From: Woeseiaceae bacterium
GTDB lineage: Bacteria > Pseudomonadota > Gammaproteobacteria > Steroidobacterales > Woeseiaceae
Reading direction: 5' to 3'
DNA length: 64,000 nucleotides
Assembly (NCBI GenBank): GCA_021773115.1
Contig: JAJFKS010000028.1
Span: forward strand, 248,001 to 312,000
Within the stretch, counting starts at the first letter, position 1. The number at the start of each line of letters is the position of its first letter. This document shows positions 27,545-37,003 of this stretch, in pieces. The notes beneath the pieces were generated by a model. That model saw only the letters and a program-made list of their open reading frames with translations. It was not told the DNA's origin and did not search any database. A program made the position numbers and the translations under genes.

Positions 27545-28648
27545 ATGGTAAGGAATTTGAACGAGCGTCGCTGGCGACGCCCGGTTTTTGGCGTATTTGC
27601 GGCGCTTGCCGCCGCCGCCGCCGTGGTCATTATCCCGAAATTGTTCCCGGCCTACCACGCGCCTCAGCGGGACGGGTCGTCGGAGTCCAGCGCAACAGCG
27701 GCGTTGGCCGAGGCTGAACGAGCGATTGACCCGGACGGGCGTGTCTGGCCGGACGCACACTCACGCCTGGGTGGTGTTGCCGAGCGTGTTGTAGCGCTAG
27801 ACGTCAGCCCGAACGGCGATGTTGTCGGCAGTGCCGGTACGGACGGGATATTGCGATTGTGGAGCTCCGCCGGGGACGCTCTCTTTAGCGTCGAGGCGCA
27901 TGCTGGGCTGGGTGTCAGCGCTGTTGTTTTTTCACCCGACGGCAACTCATTGATCAGCGGCGGCGGTGACAGCACGTTGAAAAGGTGGGACGTTCAGTCC
28001 GGTACTCAAAGTGGGCCTTCGCTGGAAGGCCACGAGCACCCGGTGACGGCCGTTAGCGTCAGTCCGAATGGCGGGCTGATTGCGAGTTCGGGCAAAGAAA
28101 CTCGGATAATTCTTTGGGATGCTAAGGCCAGCCGGCCAGTACGCATATTGAACGGTCATCGCGACCTGGTAAACGACGTGTCATTCAGTCCAAGTGGGTC
28201 TTTGTTGGCGAGTGCCGATGCGTCCGGGCGAACCATCGTCTGGAATACGACAAGTGGTTCCGTCGAGCAAATGTATAACGGTACTGGTGGAAGTATTAAT
28301 AAGGTCCGATTTAGTAAAGATGGCCGCTACCTGGTAATGGGCGCCGATGATGGCCAGGTGATTGTTTGGGATGTCGCGAACGCACATGTTCATAAGGTGT
28401 TAAGTGGGCATGGGTCCAGTATCGTGTCCATCGCCGTCGGTCCCGATAGCACGACTGTGGCAACGGCGGCTCTCGACAACAGCGTGATGATTTGGGAGCT
28501 TGAGACCGGACGTCAGCTTAATGGCTACATCGAACCGTCGGGGGCCGTATACGCGATGGCCTTTGCACCTGGTGGCAAACTTTTAACTGGCGGTGTCGGG
28601 CACGACATCACGCTGCGTGACCCGATGGGTAAAGTGGAGACACGATGA
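27545..28648 (+). CDS. membrane-anchored WD40 beta-propeller protein
   Basis: This 367-residue protein has an Arg-rich start, one membrane anchor (VFGVFAALAAAAAVVIIPKL, residues about 14-33), a short linker and then about seven WD40 blades from residue 80. Each blade has a core like SPNGDVVGSAGTDGILRLWS or SPSGSLLASADASGRTIVWN. The basic N-terminus predicts a periplasmic propeller. I chose ATG 27545 because AGGA lies about ten bases upstream; a TTG at 27539 is two codons earlier. Its stop overlaps the start of the giant gene as ATGA. It could be a docking platform for the giant protein or for the envelope export machinery. Confidence 0.82.
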   Translation: MVRNLNERRWRRPVFGVFAALAAAAAVVIIPKLFPAYHAPQRDGSSESSATAALAEAERAIDPDGRVWPDAHSRLGGVAERVVALDVSPNGDVVGSAGTDGILRLWSSAGDALFSVEAHAGLGVSAVVFSPDGNSLISGGGDSTLKRWDVQSGTQSGPSLEGHEHPVTAVSVSPNGGLIASSGKETRIILWDAKASRPVRILNGHRDLVNDVSFSPSGSLLASADASGRTIVWNTTSGSVEQMYNGTGGSINKVRFSKDGRYLVMGADDGQVIVWDVANAHVHKVLSGHGSSIVSIAVGPDSTTVATAALDNSVMIWELETGRQLNGYIEPSGAVYAMAFAPGGKLLTGGVGHDITLRDPMGKVETR

Positions 28649-31600
28649 TGGCTGATGCACTAAAGCCGGTAACGAAAAATGGTTCATCGTGGTTGAAGCT
28701 CGGTCGGGCTTTTTCGTCAGCCATCGTACTTGGCGTCTCCTTGCTTGCAGCGCCTTTAGCCACTGCGCAAATCCTGCCTGACCCGAATCAGGGTCCCGGC
28801 GGCCCGATTTTGGTAGCTACGGCCACGACATCGCCGCACAGCACGTTTTACGCTGAAATTCTTCGAAGTGAAGGATTAAACGCTTTTACCGTTGTCGACG
28901 TCAACGCTATTACACCTGCGACTTTGAGCGGCTATGACATCGTTGTACTGTCGAGCGCGAATCTGTCTGCGTCACAGGCGACCGTGTTTTCGGACTGGGT
29001 GAATGCTGGTGGTAATCTGATAGCAATGCGGCCCGATCCTGACCTGTTTAGCCTGATGGGCATAGCAGCTGGGGGGCCAAGCCTGAGCAACGGTTACGTA
29101 TTGATCGACACAACGGCGACATCACCGGGTGCCGGACTTACGGCCGAGACAATGCAGTTTTTTGGATTGTCTGACCGCTACACGCTGGATGGAGCGTCGG
29201 AAGTTGCCAGGCTGTTTACGAATGAAACTACTGGCACAACCAATCCAGCCGTTACCATTCGGAACGTTGGAACGTTGGGTGGAACCGCAATTGCGTATTC
29301 GTACGAGCTCGCGACGTCGATTGTATATGCGCGCCAGGGCAATCCCGCCTGGTCGGGCCAGGAGCGAGACGGCATAGCGCCGATTCGGTCAGATGATCTG
29401 TATTACGGTAACTCGGCTACGGACCCGCAGTCCGACTGGGTCAACTTGAATAAAGCTCACATTCCTCAAGCTGACGAGCAGCAACGGCTCCTCGCAAATC
29501 TCATCATTCACGCAAACCAGAACCGTAAGCCCCTGCCCAGATTTTGGTACTTCCCGCGTGGTGAAAAGGCCGTTGTAATCATGACCGGTGACGATCATGC
29601 AAATAATGGAACACAAGGCAGGTTTGATCAGTTTATTCAAATGAGCCCAACTGACTGCTCGGTTGAGGACTGGGAGTGCGTACGCGGCACCTCGTATATT
29701 TATCCGTACACGCCGCTATCTGATAGCGCTGCCGCGACCTTCACGAATCTTGGATTCGAGGTTGGCCTGCACCTGAGTACCAATTGCGGAAATTTTGACG
29801 CGACAACTCTGGCGACTTTTTATAGCCAGCAGACGGCAACTTTTGCAACGAACTTCCCGAGCGTTCCGGCTCTGTCGACGCAAAGGCATCACTGTATCGC
29901 CTGGAGCGACTGGGCGACTGGGGCCAAGGTCCAGTTCGACAATGGTATGCGTTTGGATACGACGTACTATTACTACCCGCCCGGCTGGGTTCTTAATCGG
30001 GAGGGCTTTTTCACCGGTTCCGGCATGCCAATGCGATTCTCCGATCTCGATGGCAGTTTGATCGACGTTTACCAGGCGGCGACTCAAATGACGGATGAGT
30101 CGGGCCAAAGCTATCCCTACACGGTTGATACGCTGCTGGATCGGGCACTGGGCTCTGAGGGCTATTACGGTGCGTTCACGGCGAACATGCATACTGACGT
30201 CCCGCAGATCCCGCAATCTGATGCGATTGTCAATTCAGCGTTGGCGCGCGGAGTCCCGATCGTCAGCAGCAAGCAAATGCTCGACTGGCTGGACGGGCGT
30301 AATAATTCATCGTTTACGTCGATCAACTGGAGTGGCGACACGCTGACATTCGGTGTTCAGAAAGACATCAGAGCAAACGGGATTCAGGCCAATATTCCAT
30401 TCCGCACGTCGGCTGGCGTTGTTACTGCCGTAACGCGTGATGGCTTGGTCGTTGCATTTACTTCGGAGTCCATAAAAGGCGTCGACTACGCCGTATTCGA
30501 CGCTCAGGCGGGCAATTACATCGTTGTTTACCAGCCCGATACCACGGCGCCGACGATCGTCACCAACGACCCATCCGACGGGTCTGCAGATGTAAGCAGG
30601 CTTACGTCGGTTAGTGCCGACTTTAGCGAATCTCTCGATCCGGCGTCCGTTACGTCGTCGACATTTAGTCTGCGCGACGCGGCGGGTGCCACGGTACCGG
30701 GCAGTCTAAATTACGATTCAGTAGCGAGGCGCGTCACTTTCACGCCGTATGACCCGCTCGGGCCGATAGTTAACCATATTGTTACCGTACTCGGTGGCAC
30801 AGGTGGAATCGCGGATGCCTCAGGCAACCCGCTGGCGGCGAGCGCCAGCTGGTCATTTACGACGGGGACGGAGGCTAATTTCACCGCGTGGACGCCATCG
30901 GATGCACCTGCAGTTTCCGCCGAGAATGACCCGGCGGCAACGGAAGTCGGAGTCAAGTTCACAGTCGATGTGGATGGCTTCATTAACGGCGTACGTTTCT
31001 ATAAGGGCATTGGCAATACCGGCACCCACGTAGGCAACCTGTGGGACAGCAACGGCCTGCTACTCGACAGTGCCGTATTTACGGGCGAGACGACGACCGG
31101 TTGGCAACAGGTAAATTTTGCTAGCCCGGTTGCGGTACAGGCAGGTACGGTCTATGTCGCGTCGTATCATGCACCAAACGGTCGCTATGCGTCCGATGTC
31201 GGTTATTTCATTGGTACAGGCGTTGATGCTGGACCTGTAAACCTGCTTGAAGACGGCATCAGCAACGGCAATGGCGTCTACAATTACAATAACGCGAGTA
31301 TTTTTCCAAGTTCGTCGATCCAGGGTACCAACTACTGGGTAGATGTCGTTTTTACTTATACCATCGCACCTGACGTTTCACCGCCAAGTGTCATATTTAC
31401 AGTTCCGACGACGAGTCAGACAGATGTCGCTATCACTACCGATGTTCAGGTGGCGTTTAGCGAGGCGATTGACTTTGCTACATTGACGAATTCGACGTTT
31501 GATCTGCGAGATTCCAGTGCTACCGTTGTAGCATCTTCGCTAACTTACGATTCAGCGACCCGGCTCGCACGGTTGACGCCTCAGTCACCGCTTGCATTTG

Positions 31601-34600
31601 ATGAGGCCTATACGGCAGTCGTGCGCGGCGGACCCGCCGGAGTTGCTGATCTTGCCGGAAACGCAATGTCGGCAGACTACTCGTGGACCTTCTTTACATC
31701 CGCGCCCGACACCACTTCCCCAACGGTGACAGCGACGACCCCGGTTGACGGTAGCGTCGATGTTGGATCGTTCTCGAATGTTACGGCAACTTTCAGCGAG
31801 ACGCTGGATGCGACGACGGTGAACGCTACGACCTTCGAGCTTCGCGATGCCGGTGGTGCGCTGGTCGCTGCAACGGTCAGCTACGACGGCGCCTTATCGG
31901 TGGCGACGTTGACGCCGGGCGCGGCCCTGGCGGCATCCACTACGTACACAGCAACGCTGCGGGGCGGGGCCAGCGGTGTGCGCGACTCTGCTGGCAATGC
32001 ACTGGCGGCGGACCTCAGCTGGACATTTACGACCGGGTCTGAGCAAACCTATTCAGCGTGGATTTCTTCGGCGACGCCGTCGGTGCCGGCTGAGAATGAT
32101 CCGAACCCGGTAGAACTCGGGGTCAAGTTCACGGTGGACTTTGACGGCTTTATCACGAGTATTCGCTTCTACAAAGGCGCCGGCAACACCGGCACGCACG
32201 TCGGTAATCTGTGGACGGTCGGCGGTCAGCAACTGGCAACTGCGACATTTGTCGGTGAGACGGCGAGCGGCTGGCAGCAGGTGAATTTTGCAACCCCGGT
32301 AGCGGTGAGTGCGGGACAGGTGTACGTGGCGTCCTATCATGCGCCGAACGGCAACTATGCAGTGGATGGTGGTTATTTTGCCGTCACTGGTGTCGATGCC
32401 GGGCCGGTGAATCTGTTACAGGATGGTATCAGCGGCGGTAACGGGGTCTATTCCTACAGCGGCACCAGTACGTTCCCGACCTCGACCTGGAACTCAAGCA
32501 ACTACTGGGTGGACGTTGTTTACGTTGCGAACGTTGCCGACACGACGCCACCGACGGTGACCGCGACGAACCCTGCTACGGGCGGTTTCGACGTCAGCAC
32601 GGCGACGACGGTTACGGCAACCTTCAGTGAGACGCTGGATGCGACGACGGTGAATGCTACGACCTTCGAACTTCGCGATGCCGGTGGTGCGCTGGTCGCC
32701 GCAACGGTCAGTTACGATGGCGCGTTATCGGTGGCGACGTTGACGCCGGGCGTAGCCCTGGTGGCGTCCACCACGTACACGGCGACGGTGCGGGGCGGGG
32801 CCGGCGGTGTGCGCGACTCTGCCGGCAATGCACTGGCAGCGAACATGAGCTGGACGTTTACGACCGGACTCGGGCAAACGTATTCGGCGTGGAGTCTTTC
32901 GGCGACGCCAGCGGTGCCGGCCGAGAATGATCCGAATGCGGTAGAGCTCGGGGTCAAGTTCACGGTGGACTTTAACGGGTTCATTTCCGGCATTCGTTTC
33001 TACAAGGGCAGCAGCAACATCGGCACGCACGTCGGCAATCTGTGGACGGCCAGCGGTCAGTTGCTGGCAACAGCGACATTTGTCGGTGAGACGGCGAGCG
33101 GCTGGCAGCAGGTGAATTTTGCAAGCCCGGTGGCGGTGACTATTGGACAGGTGTACGTGGCGTCCTATCATGCGCCGAACGGCAATTATGCAGTGGATGG
33201 TGGCTATTTTGCCATCGCGGGTGTCGATGCCGGGCCGGTGAATCTGTTACAGGATGGTATCAGCGGCGGTAACGGGGTCTATTCCTACAGCGGCATCAGT
33301 ACGTTCCCGACTTCGACCTGGAACGCGAGCAATTACTGGGTGGACGTCGTTTTCCTTGCAGGCGTTGCCGACACCACGCCACCAACGGTGACAGCGACGA
33401 CCCCGGTTGACGGTAGCGTCGATGTCGGATCGTTCTCGAATGTTACGGCAACCTTCAGCGAGACGCTGGATGCGACGACGGTGAACGCTACGACCTTCGT
33501 TCTGCGGGACGCCGGTGGTGCGCTGGTCGCCGCAACGGTCAGCTACGATGGCGCGTTATCGGTTGCGACGTTAACGCCGGGCGCACCCTTGGCGGCGTCC
33601 GCTACGTACACGGCGACGGTGCAGGGCGGGGTCGGCGGCGTGCGTGACTCTGCCGGCAATGCACTGGCGGCGAGCATGAGCTGGACGTTTACGACCGCAT
33701 CCGTGCAAACGTATTCGGCGTGGAGTCCTTCAGCGACGCCGGCGGTGCCGGCCGAGAATGATCCGAATGCGGTAGAGCTCGGGGTCAAGTTCACGGTGGA
33801 TTTTGACGGATTCATTTCCGGCATTCGTTTCTACAAGGGCGCCGGCAACACCGGCACGCACGTCGGCAATCTGTGGACGGTCAGCGGTCAGTTGCTGGCA
33901 ACAGCGACATTTGTCGGTGAGACGGCGAGCGGCTGGCAGCAGGTGAATTTTGCAAGCCCGGTGGCAGTGACTATTGGACAGGTGTACGTGGCGTCCTATC
34001 ATGCGCCGAACGGCAACTATGCAGTGGATGGTGGCTATTTTGCCATCGCGGGTGTCGATGCCGGGCCGGTGAATCTGTTACAGGATGGTATCAGCGGCGG
34101 TAACGGTGTCTATTCCTACAGCGGCACCAGTACGTTCCCGACTTCGACCTGGAACTCAAGCAACTACTGGGTGGACGTCGTATTTTCCCAAACGGTCGTC
34201 GACACGACGCCACCGACGGTGACCGCGACCACGCCTGCGGACAGCAGCTTCGATGTCAGCACGGCGACGACGGTTACGGCAACCTTCAGCGAGACGCTGG
34301 ATGCGACGACGGTGAACGCTACGACCTTCGAGCTTCGCGATGCCGGTGGTGCGCTGGTCGCTGCAACGGTCAGCTACGACGGCGCCTTATCGGTGGCTAC
34401 ATTGACGCCGGATGTGCCTTTCTCGCTGTCCACGGCGTACACAGCGTCCATAAGCGGCGGCCCAGGCGGGATACGCGATGTTGCGGGCAATCCGCTGGCG
34501 GCAGACGTCAGCTGGTCATTTGCGACAGAGGCTGTTGCGAGCACTTGTGGTTCGCCCGCAAACGCTATCGTCGCGGAGAACTGTCTGCCGGGTAACCCGC

Positions 34601-36333
34601 AATCCGAGTGGGATATTTCGGGTGCCGGTGATACATCGATCCAAGGTTTTGCGACGGACATTAGCGTTGATAAGGGTGATACGGTTGGATTTAAAATCAC
34701 CACGGATGCGACAAATTACACCGTGGATATTTACCGAATCGGTTATTACGACGGCGCTGGGGCGCGACTGATCGCAACTGTGGTTCCGTCTGCATCGCTG
34801 CCACAGTCACAACCTGAATGCCTCGAAGATACGAGTACGGGCCTCATCGATTGCGGTAACTGGTCTGCTTCCGCTTCGTGGGTCGTGCCGACAACCGCAA
34901 CATCTGGAATCTACTTTGCGAAGCTTACGCGGGCAGATACCGGAGGCGCGAGCCACATCGTGTTCGTTGTAAGAGACGACTCCGGCACGTCGGATATTCT
35001 GTTCCAGACAGCGGACACCACGTGGCAGGCATATAACAATTACGGCGGTAACAGTTTGTACACGGGAGCACCTGCAGGTAGAGCGTATAAGGTCAGCTAC
35101 AACCGACCATTCACTACCAGGTCCGTGGACGGCGGTCAGGACTGGGTGTTCAATGCTGAGTATCCGATGGTCAGGTGGCTGGAAGCGAATGGCTACGATG
35201 TGAGTTACTTTACGGGCGTCGATACTGATCGTCTCGGTGCGCTACTGCTTAACCACAAAATGTTCTTGTCAATTGGGCATGATGAGTATTGGTCCGCGGC
35301 TCAGCGAAGCAATGTTGAGGCCGCTCGAGATGCAGGCATTCATCTGGCATTTTTCAGCGGTAATGAAATCTTTTGGAAGACTCGCTGGGAAACGGCAATC
35401 GATGGTTCCGGCCAAACGTACCGAACTCTGGTGTGTTACAAGGAAACCAGCAGTAACGGGTTTATCGACCCGCAGAGTCCTCCGGGTTGGACAGGTACAT
35501 GGCGAGACCCGAGGTTCAGCCCACCAGGGGATGGCGGCAGGCCGGAAAATGCGCTTACCGGTACTATGTTTAGGGTTAACGCAGGCGGTGCCGCAATTCA
35601 GGTACCTGCTGCTGACGGTAAGCTGAGATTCTGGCGCAATACGTCGGTCGCGAATCTCGCCGATGGCGCGACGGCAACATTGGCAGGTTCGACGTTAGGT
35701 TATGAATGGGATGAGGTTCCGGACAATGAGTTCCGTCCCGCAGGCTTAATGCTAATGTCGTCAACCACCGTCAACAATGTCCAGGTACTGCTGGATTACG
35801 GGTCTACATACGGAATTGGTAGTGCCACACACAACCTGACCCTGTATCGACACGCCGGCGGTGCTCTGGTATTCGGCGCAGGTACGATTCAGTGGTCATG
35901 GGGTCTCGACGGAAATCACGACCTTGGTGGCAGTACGCCTGACGTGCGAATGCAACAAGCGACCGTGAACCTGTTTGCAGATATGACCGTGCAGCCAGCG
36001 TCGATTCGTGCGGGCCTTGTTGCGGCGAGCGCGTCGACAGATTTGCAATCGCCGACGTCATCGATATCGACACCGGCGGTCGGTTCCAGCATTCCGGTGG
36101 CGAGCCCGGTTACGATAAGCGGCGGTGCCGTGGATTCGGGGGGTGGAGTGGTTGCCGCGATCGAGGTGTCAGTCGACGGAGGCGCGTCATGGCGTCCCGC
36201 TACGGGCCGGGAGGCGTGGTCTTACACCTGGACCCCTGTTCAAACCGGTCCTGTTACGATTTTGGCTCGAAGCGTGGATGACAGTGGCAATATTGAAACC
36301 GCCGGGCCGGCCATTAACGTGACGGTAAATTAG
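28645..36333 (+). CDS. giant secreted multidomain protein (2562 residues) with Ig-like, DUF4082 and dimethylformamidase-like domains
   Basis: Residues 1-42 are a signal peptide ending LATAQ. Residues about 52-290 resemble a class I glutamine-amidotransferase/ThuA-like domain. Residues about 300-600 resemble a polysaccharide deacetylase (IMTGDDH near 311, VGLHLS, then QRHHC). Six bacterial Ig-like (Big_5) domains begin near 632, 909, 1021, 1298, 1575 and 1852. Four DUF4082 domains begin near 750, 1133, 1410 and 1687. Residues about 1963-2455 match the C-terminal domain of N,N-dimethylformamidase beta-like proteins (LSIGHDEYWSAAQRSNVE). A last Ig-like domain ends at NVTVN. There is no PEP-CTERM or other sorting signal. 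It is coupled to the WD40 gene by ATGA. A cell-surface carbohydrate-active or adhesive role is likely but unproven. Confidence 0.85.
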   Translation: MMADALKPVTKNGSSWLKLGRAFSSAIVLGVSLLAAPLATAQILPDPNQGPGGPILVATATTSPHSTFYAEILRSEGLNAFTVVDVNAITPATLSGYDIVVLSSANLSASQATVFSDWVNAGGNLIAMRPDPDLFSLMGIAAGGPSLSNGYVLIDTTATSPGAGLTAETMQFFGLSDRYTLDGASEVARLFTNETTGTTNPAVTIRNVGTLGGTAIAYSYELATSIVYARQGNPAWSGQERDGIAPIRSDDLYYGNSATDPQSDWVNLNKAHIPQADEQQRLLANLIIHANQNRKPLPRFWYFPRGEKAVVIMTGDDHANNGTQGRFDQFIQMSPTDCSVEDWECVRGTSYIYPYTPLSDSAAATFTNLGFEVGLHLSTNCGNFDATTLATFYSQQTATFATNFPSVPALSTQRHHCIAWSDWATGAKVQFDNGMRLDTTYYYYPPGWVLNREGFFTGSGMPMRFSDLDGSLIDVYQAATQMTDESGQSYPYTVDTLLDRALGSEGYYGAFTANMHTDVPQIPQSDAIVNSALARGVPIVSSKQMLDWLDGRNNSSFTSINWSGDTLTFGVQKDIRANGIQANIPFRTSAGVVTAVTRDGLVVAFTSESIKGVDYAVFDAQAGNYIVVYQPDTTAPTIVTNDPSDGSADVSRLTSVSADFSESLDPASVTSSTFSLRDAAGATVPGSLNYDSVARRVTFTPYDPLGPIVNHIVTVLGGTGGIADASGNPLAASASWSFTTGTEANFTAWTPSDAPAVSAENDPAATEVGVKFTVDVDGFINGVRFYKGIGNTGTHVGNLWDSNGLLLDSAVFTGETTTGWQQVNFASPVAVQAGTVYVASYHAPNGRYASDVGYFIGTGVDAGPVNLLEDGISNGNGVYNYNNASIFPSSSIQGTNYWVDVVFTYTIAPDVSPPSVIFTVPTTSQTDVAITTDVQVAFSEAIDFATLTNSTFDLRDSSATVVASSLTYDSATRLARLTPQSPLAFDEAYTAVVRGGPAGVADLAGNAMSADYSWTFFTSAPDTTSPTVTATTPVDGSVDVGSFSNVTATFSETLDATTVNATTFELRDAGGALVAATVSYDGALSVATLTPGAALAASTTYTATLRGGASGVRDSAGNALAADLSWTFTTGSEQTYSAWISSATPSVPAENDPNPVELGVKFTVDFDGFITSIRFYKGAGNTGTHVGNLWTVGGQQLATATFVGETASGWQQVNFATPVAVSAGQVYVASYHAPNGNYAVDGGYFAVTGVDAGPVNLLQDGISGGNGVYSYSGTSTFPTSTWNSSNYWVDVVYVANVADTTPPTVTATNPATGGFDVSTATTVTATFSETLDATTVNATTFELRDAGGALVAATVSYDGALSVATLTPGVALVASTTYTATVRGGAGGVRDSAGNALAANMSWTFTTGLGQTYSAWSLSATPAVPAENDPNAVELGVKFTVDFNGFISGIRFYKGSSNIGTHVGNLWTASGQLLATATFVGETASGWQQVNFASPVAVTIGQVYVASYHAPNGNYAVDGGYFAIAGVDAGPVNLLQDGISGGNGVYSYSGISTFPTSTWNASNYWVDVVFLAGVADTTPPTVTATTPVDGSVDVGSFSNVTATFSETLDATTVNATTFVLRDAGGALVAATVSYDGALSVATLTPGAPLAASATYTATVQGGVGGVRDSAGNALAASMSWTFTTASVQTYSAWSPSATPAVPAENDPNAVELGVKFTVDFDGFISGIRFYKGAGNTGTHVGNLWTVSGQLLATATFVGETASGWQQVNFASPVAVTIGQVYVASYHAPNGNYAVDGGYFAIAGVDAGPVNLLQDGISGGNGVYSYSGTSTFPTSTWNSSNYWVDVVFSQTVVDTTPPTVTATTPADSSFDVSTATTVTATFSETLDATTVNATTFELRDAGGALVAATVSYDGALSVATLTPDVPFSLSTAYTASISGGPGGIRDVAGNPLAADVSWSFATEAVASTCGSPANAIVAENCLPGNPQSEWDISGAGDTSIQGFATDISVDKGDTVGFKITTDATNYTVDIYRIGYYDGAGARLIATVVPSASLPQSQPECLEDTSTGLIDCGNWSASASWVVPTTATSGIYFAKLTRADTGGASHIVFVVRDDSGTSDILFQTADTTWQAYNNYGGNSLYTGAPAGRAYKVSYNRPFTTRSVDGGQDWVFNAEYPMVRWLEANGYDVSYFTGVDTDRLGALLLNHKMFLSIGHDEYWSAAQRSNVEAARDAGIHLAFFSGNEIFWKTRWETAIDGSGQTYRTLVCYKETSSNGFIDPQSPPGWTGTWRDPRFSPPGDGGRPENALTGTMFRVNAGGAAIQVPAADGKLRFWRNTSVANLADGATATLAGSTLGYEWDEVPDNEFRPAGLMLMSSTTVNNVQVLLDYGSTYGIGSATHNLTLYRHAGGALVFGAGTIQWSWGLDGNHDLGGSTPDVRMQQATVNLFADMTVQPASIRAGLVAASASTDLQSPTSSISTPAVGSSIPVASPVTISGGAVDSGGGVVAAIEVSVDGGASWRPATGREAWSYTWTPVQTGPVTILARSVDDSGNIETAGPAINVTVN
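31706..34530 (+). repeat. in-gene tandem repeat, 831-bp period (Big_5 + DUF4082)
   Basis: Inside the giant gene, the unit Ig-like + DUF4082 is repeated with an exact period of 831 bases (277 codons). Equivalent positions are 32041, 32872 and 33703 (codons before QTYSAW), and the Ig half recurs once more at 34198. Copies are highly similar at DNA level, so duplication or gene conversion is recent. Variant blocks alternate: the heads of the Ig domains at 31706 and 33367 share VDGSVDVGSFSNV, while those at 32536 and 34198 share FDVSTATTV. Confidence 0.9.
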
Positions 36334-36371
36334 TATCGTTTCACGCTAAAAAACACTACCCTCGATATTCT

Positions 36372-36409
36372 ACAATTGTCCGGATACTGTGACATATCCG
36401 GACAATTGT
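36372..36409. promoter_or_regulatory. perfect 15-bp inverted repeat, operator or terminator-like
   Basis: Left arm 36372-36386 (ACAATTGTCCGGATA) and right arm 36395-36409 are exact reverse complements around the 8-base spacer CTGTGACA. It sits in the 123-base gap after the giant gene and 48 bases before the acetyltransferase start. As RNA it would be a very stable hairpin, but there is no T-run on either side. It could be a Rho-independent-like processing hairpin, a transcription-factor site, or the footprint of a mobile element. Confidence 0.6.
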
Positions 36410-36456
36410 GCAGTGAAACCCATCACAGAAAACCTACAGTGAGCGGAGGTAGAATA

Positions 36457-36936
36457 ATGCCTGTTTCTGAGACCGTGGTCCTTGGCAAAAGCGTTGCGAT
36501 TTTTCATCCAGACTTGGTGAATCTATACGGATGTGTAGTCGGAGATGAGACGAAAATTGGTGCGTTTGTAGAAATTCAGAAGAACGCTTCAATCGGCGCC
36601 CGTTGCAAGATTTCTTCACATACATTCGTGTGCGAGGGTGTGGTAATCGCGGATGAAGTATTTGTGGGCCATGGAGTGATGTTCATCAATGATCGTTTCC
36701 CTCGTGCGACTACCGAAGAGGGTGGCCTTCAGACCGAGGTGGACTGGCAAGTCGAGCAAACGTTTGTTGGAGAAAGGGCATCAATCGGCTCGAATGCAAC
36801 GATTGTCGCGGGCGTTAGACTTGGGGTTGGATCCATGGTCGGCGCAGGCGCCGTCGTAACGAAGGATGTGGACGACTACGCAATTGTTGCGGGGGTCCCT
36901 GCACGTGTGATCGGAGATACACGAAAACGAAGTTAG
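36457..36936 (+). CDS. hexapeptide-repeat N-acetyltransferase (WbpD/WlbB-like)
   Basis: This 159-residue left-handed beta-helix acyltransferase has repeated hexapeptides such as IGAFVEIQKNASIGARCKI and IGSNATIVAGVRLGVGSMVG, and the acetyl-CoA end AIVAGVPARVIGD. With the oxidoreductase and aminotransferase that follow, it matches the acetyltransferase of the 2,3-diamino-2,3-dideoxy sugar pathways (WbpB/WbpE/WbpD type). The start is ATG 36457, seven bases after GGAGG; an upstream in-frame ATG at 36376 lies in the inverted repeat and was rejected. Confidence 0.85.
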   Translation: MPVSETVVLGKSVAIFHPDLVNLYGCVVGDETKIGAFVEIQKNASIGARCKISSHTFVCEGVVIADEVFVGHGVMFINDRFPRATTEEGGLQTEVDWQVEQTFVGERASIGSNATIVAGVRLGVGSMVGAGAVVTKDVDDYAIVAGVPARVIGDTRKRS

Positions 36937-37003
36937 TAATTTACCCACGCCTCATCAAGGTGCTGGCGGGGCTCTTGAAACAACAGATTAGGGAGTGGTG
37001 CAG

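Noticed and set aside
32712..32993. Long antisense reading frames within the giant gene
   Set aside because: They recur at the repeat period because the sense strand is repetitive and GC-biased at the third codon position; they are shadows of the real gene.
31706..34530. CRISPR array or transposon for the repeated region
   Set aside because: The repeats are in frame, 831 bases long and encode protein domains; no spacers or terminal inverted repeats. No CRISPR array or insertion sequence was seen in the window.
36937..37003. Sigma-54-like TGGCGGGGCTCTTGA before the oxidoreductase
   Set aside because: The -12 GC is GA, which removes the essential part of the consensus.
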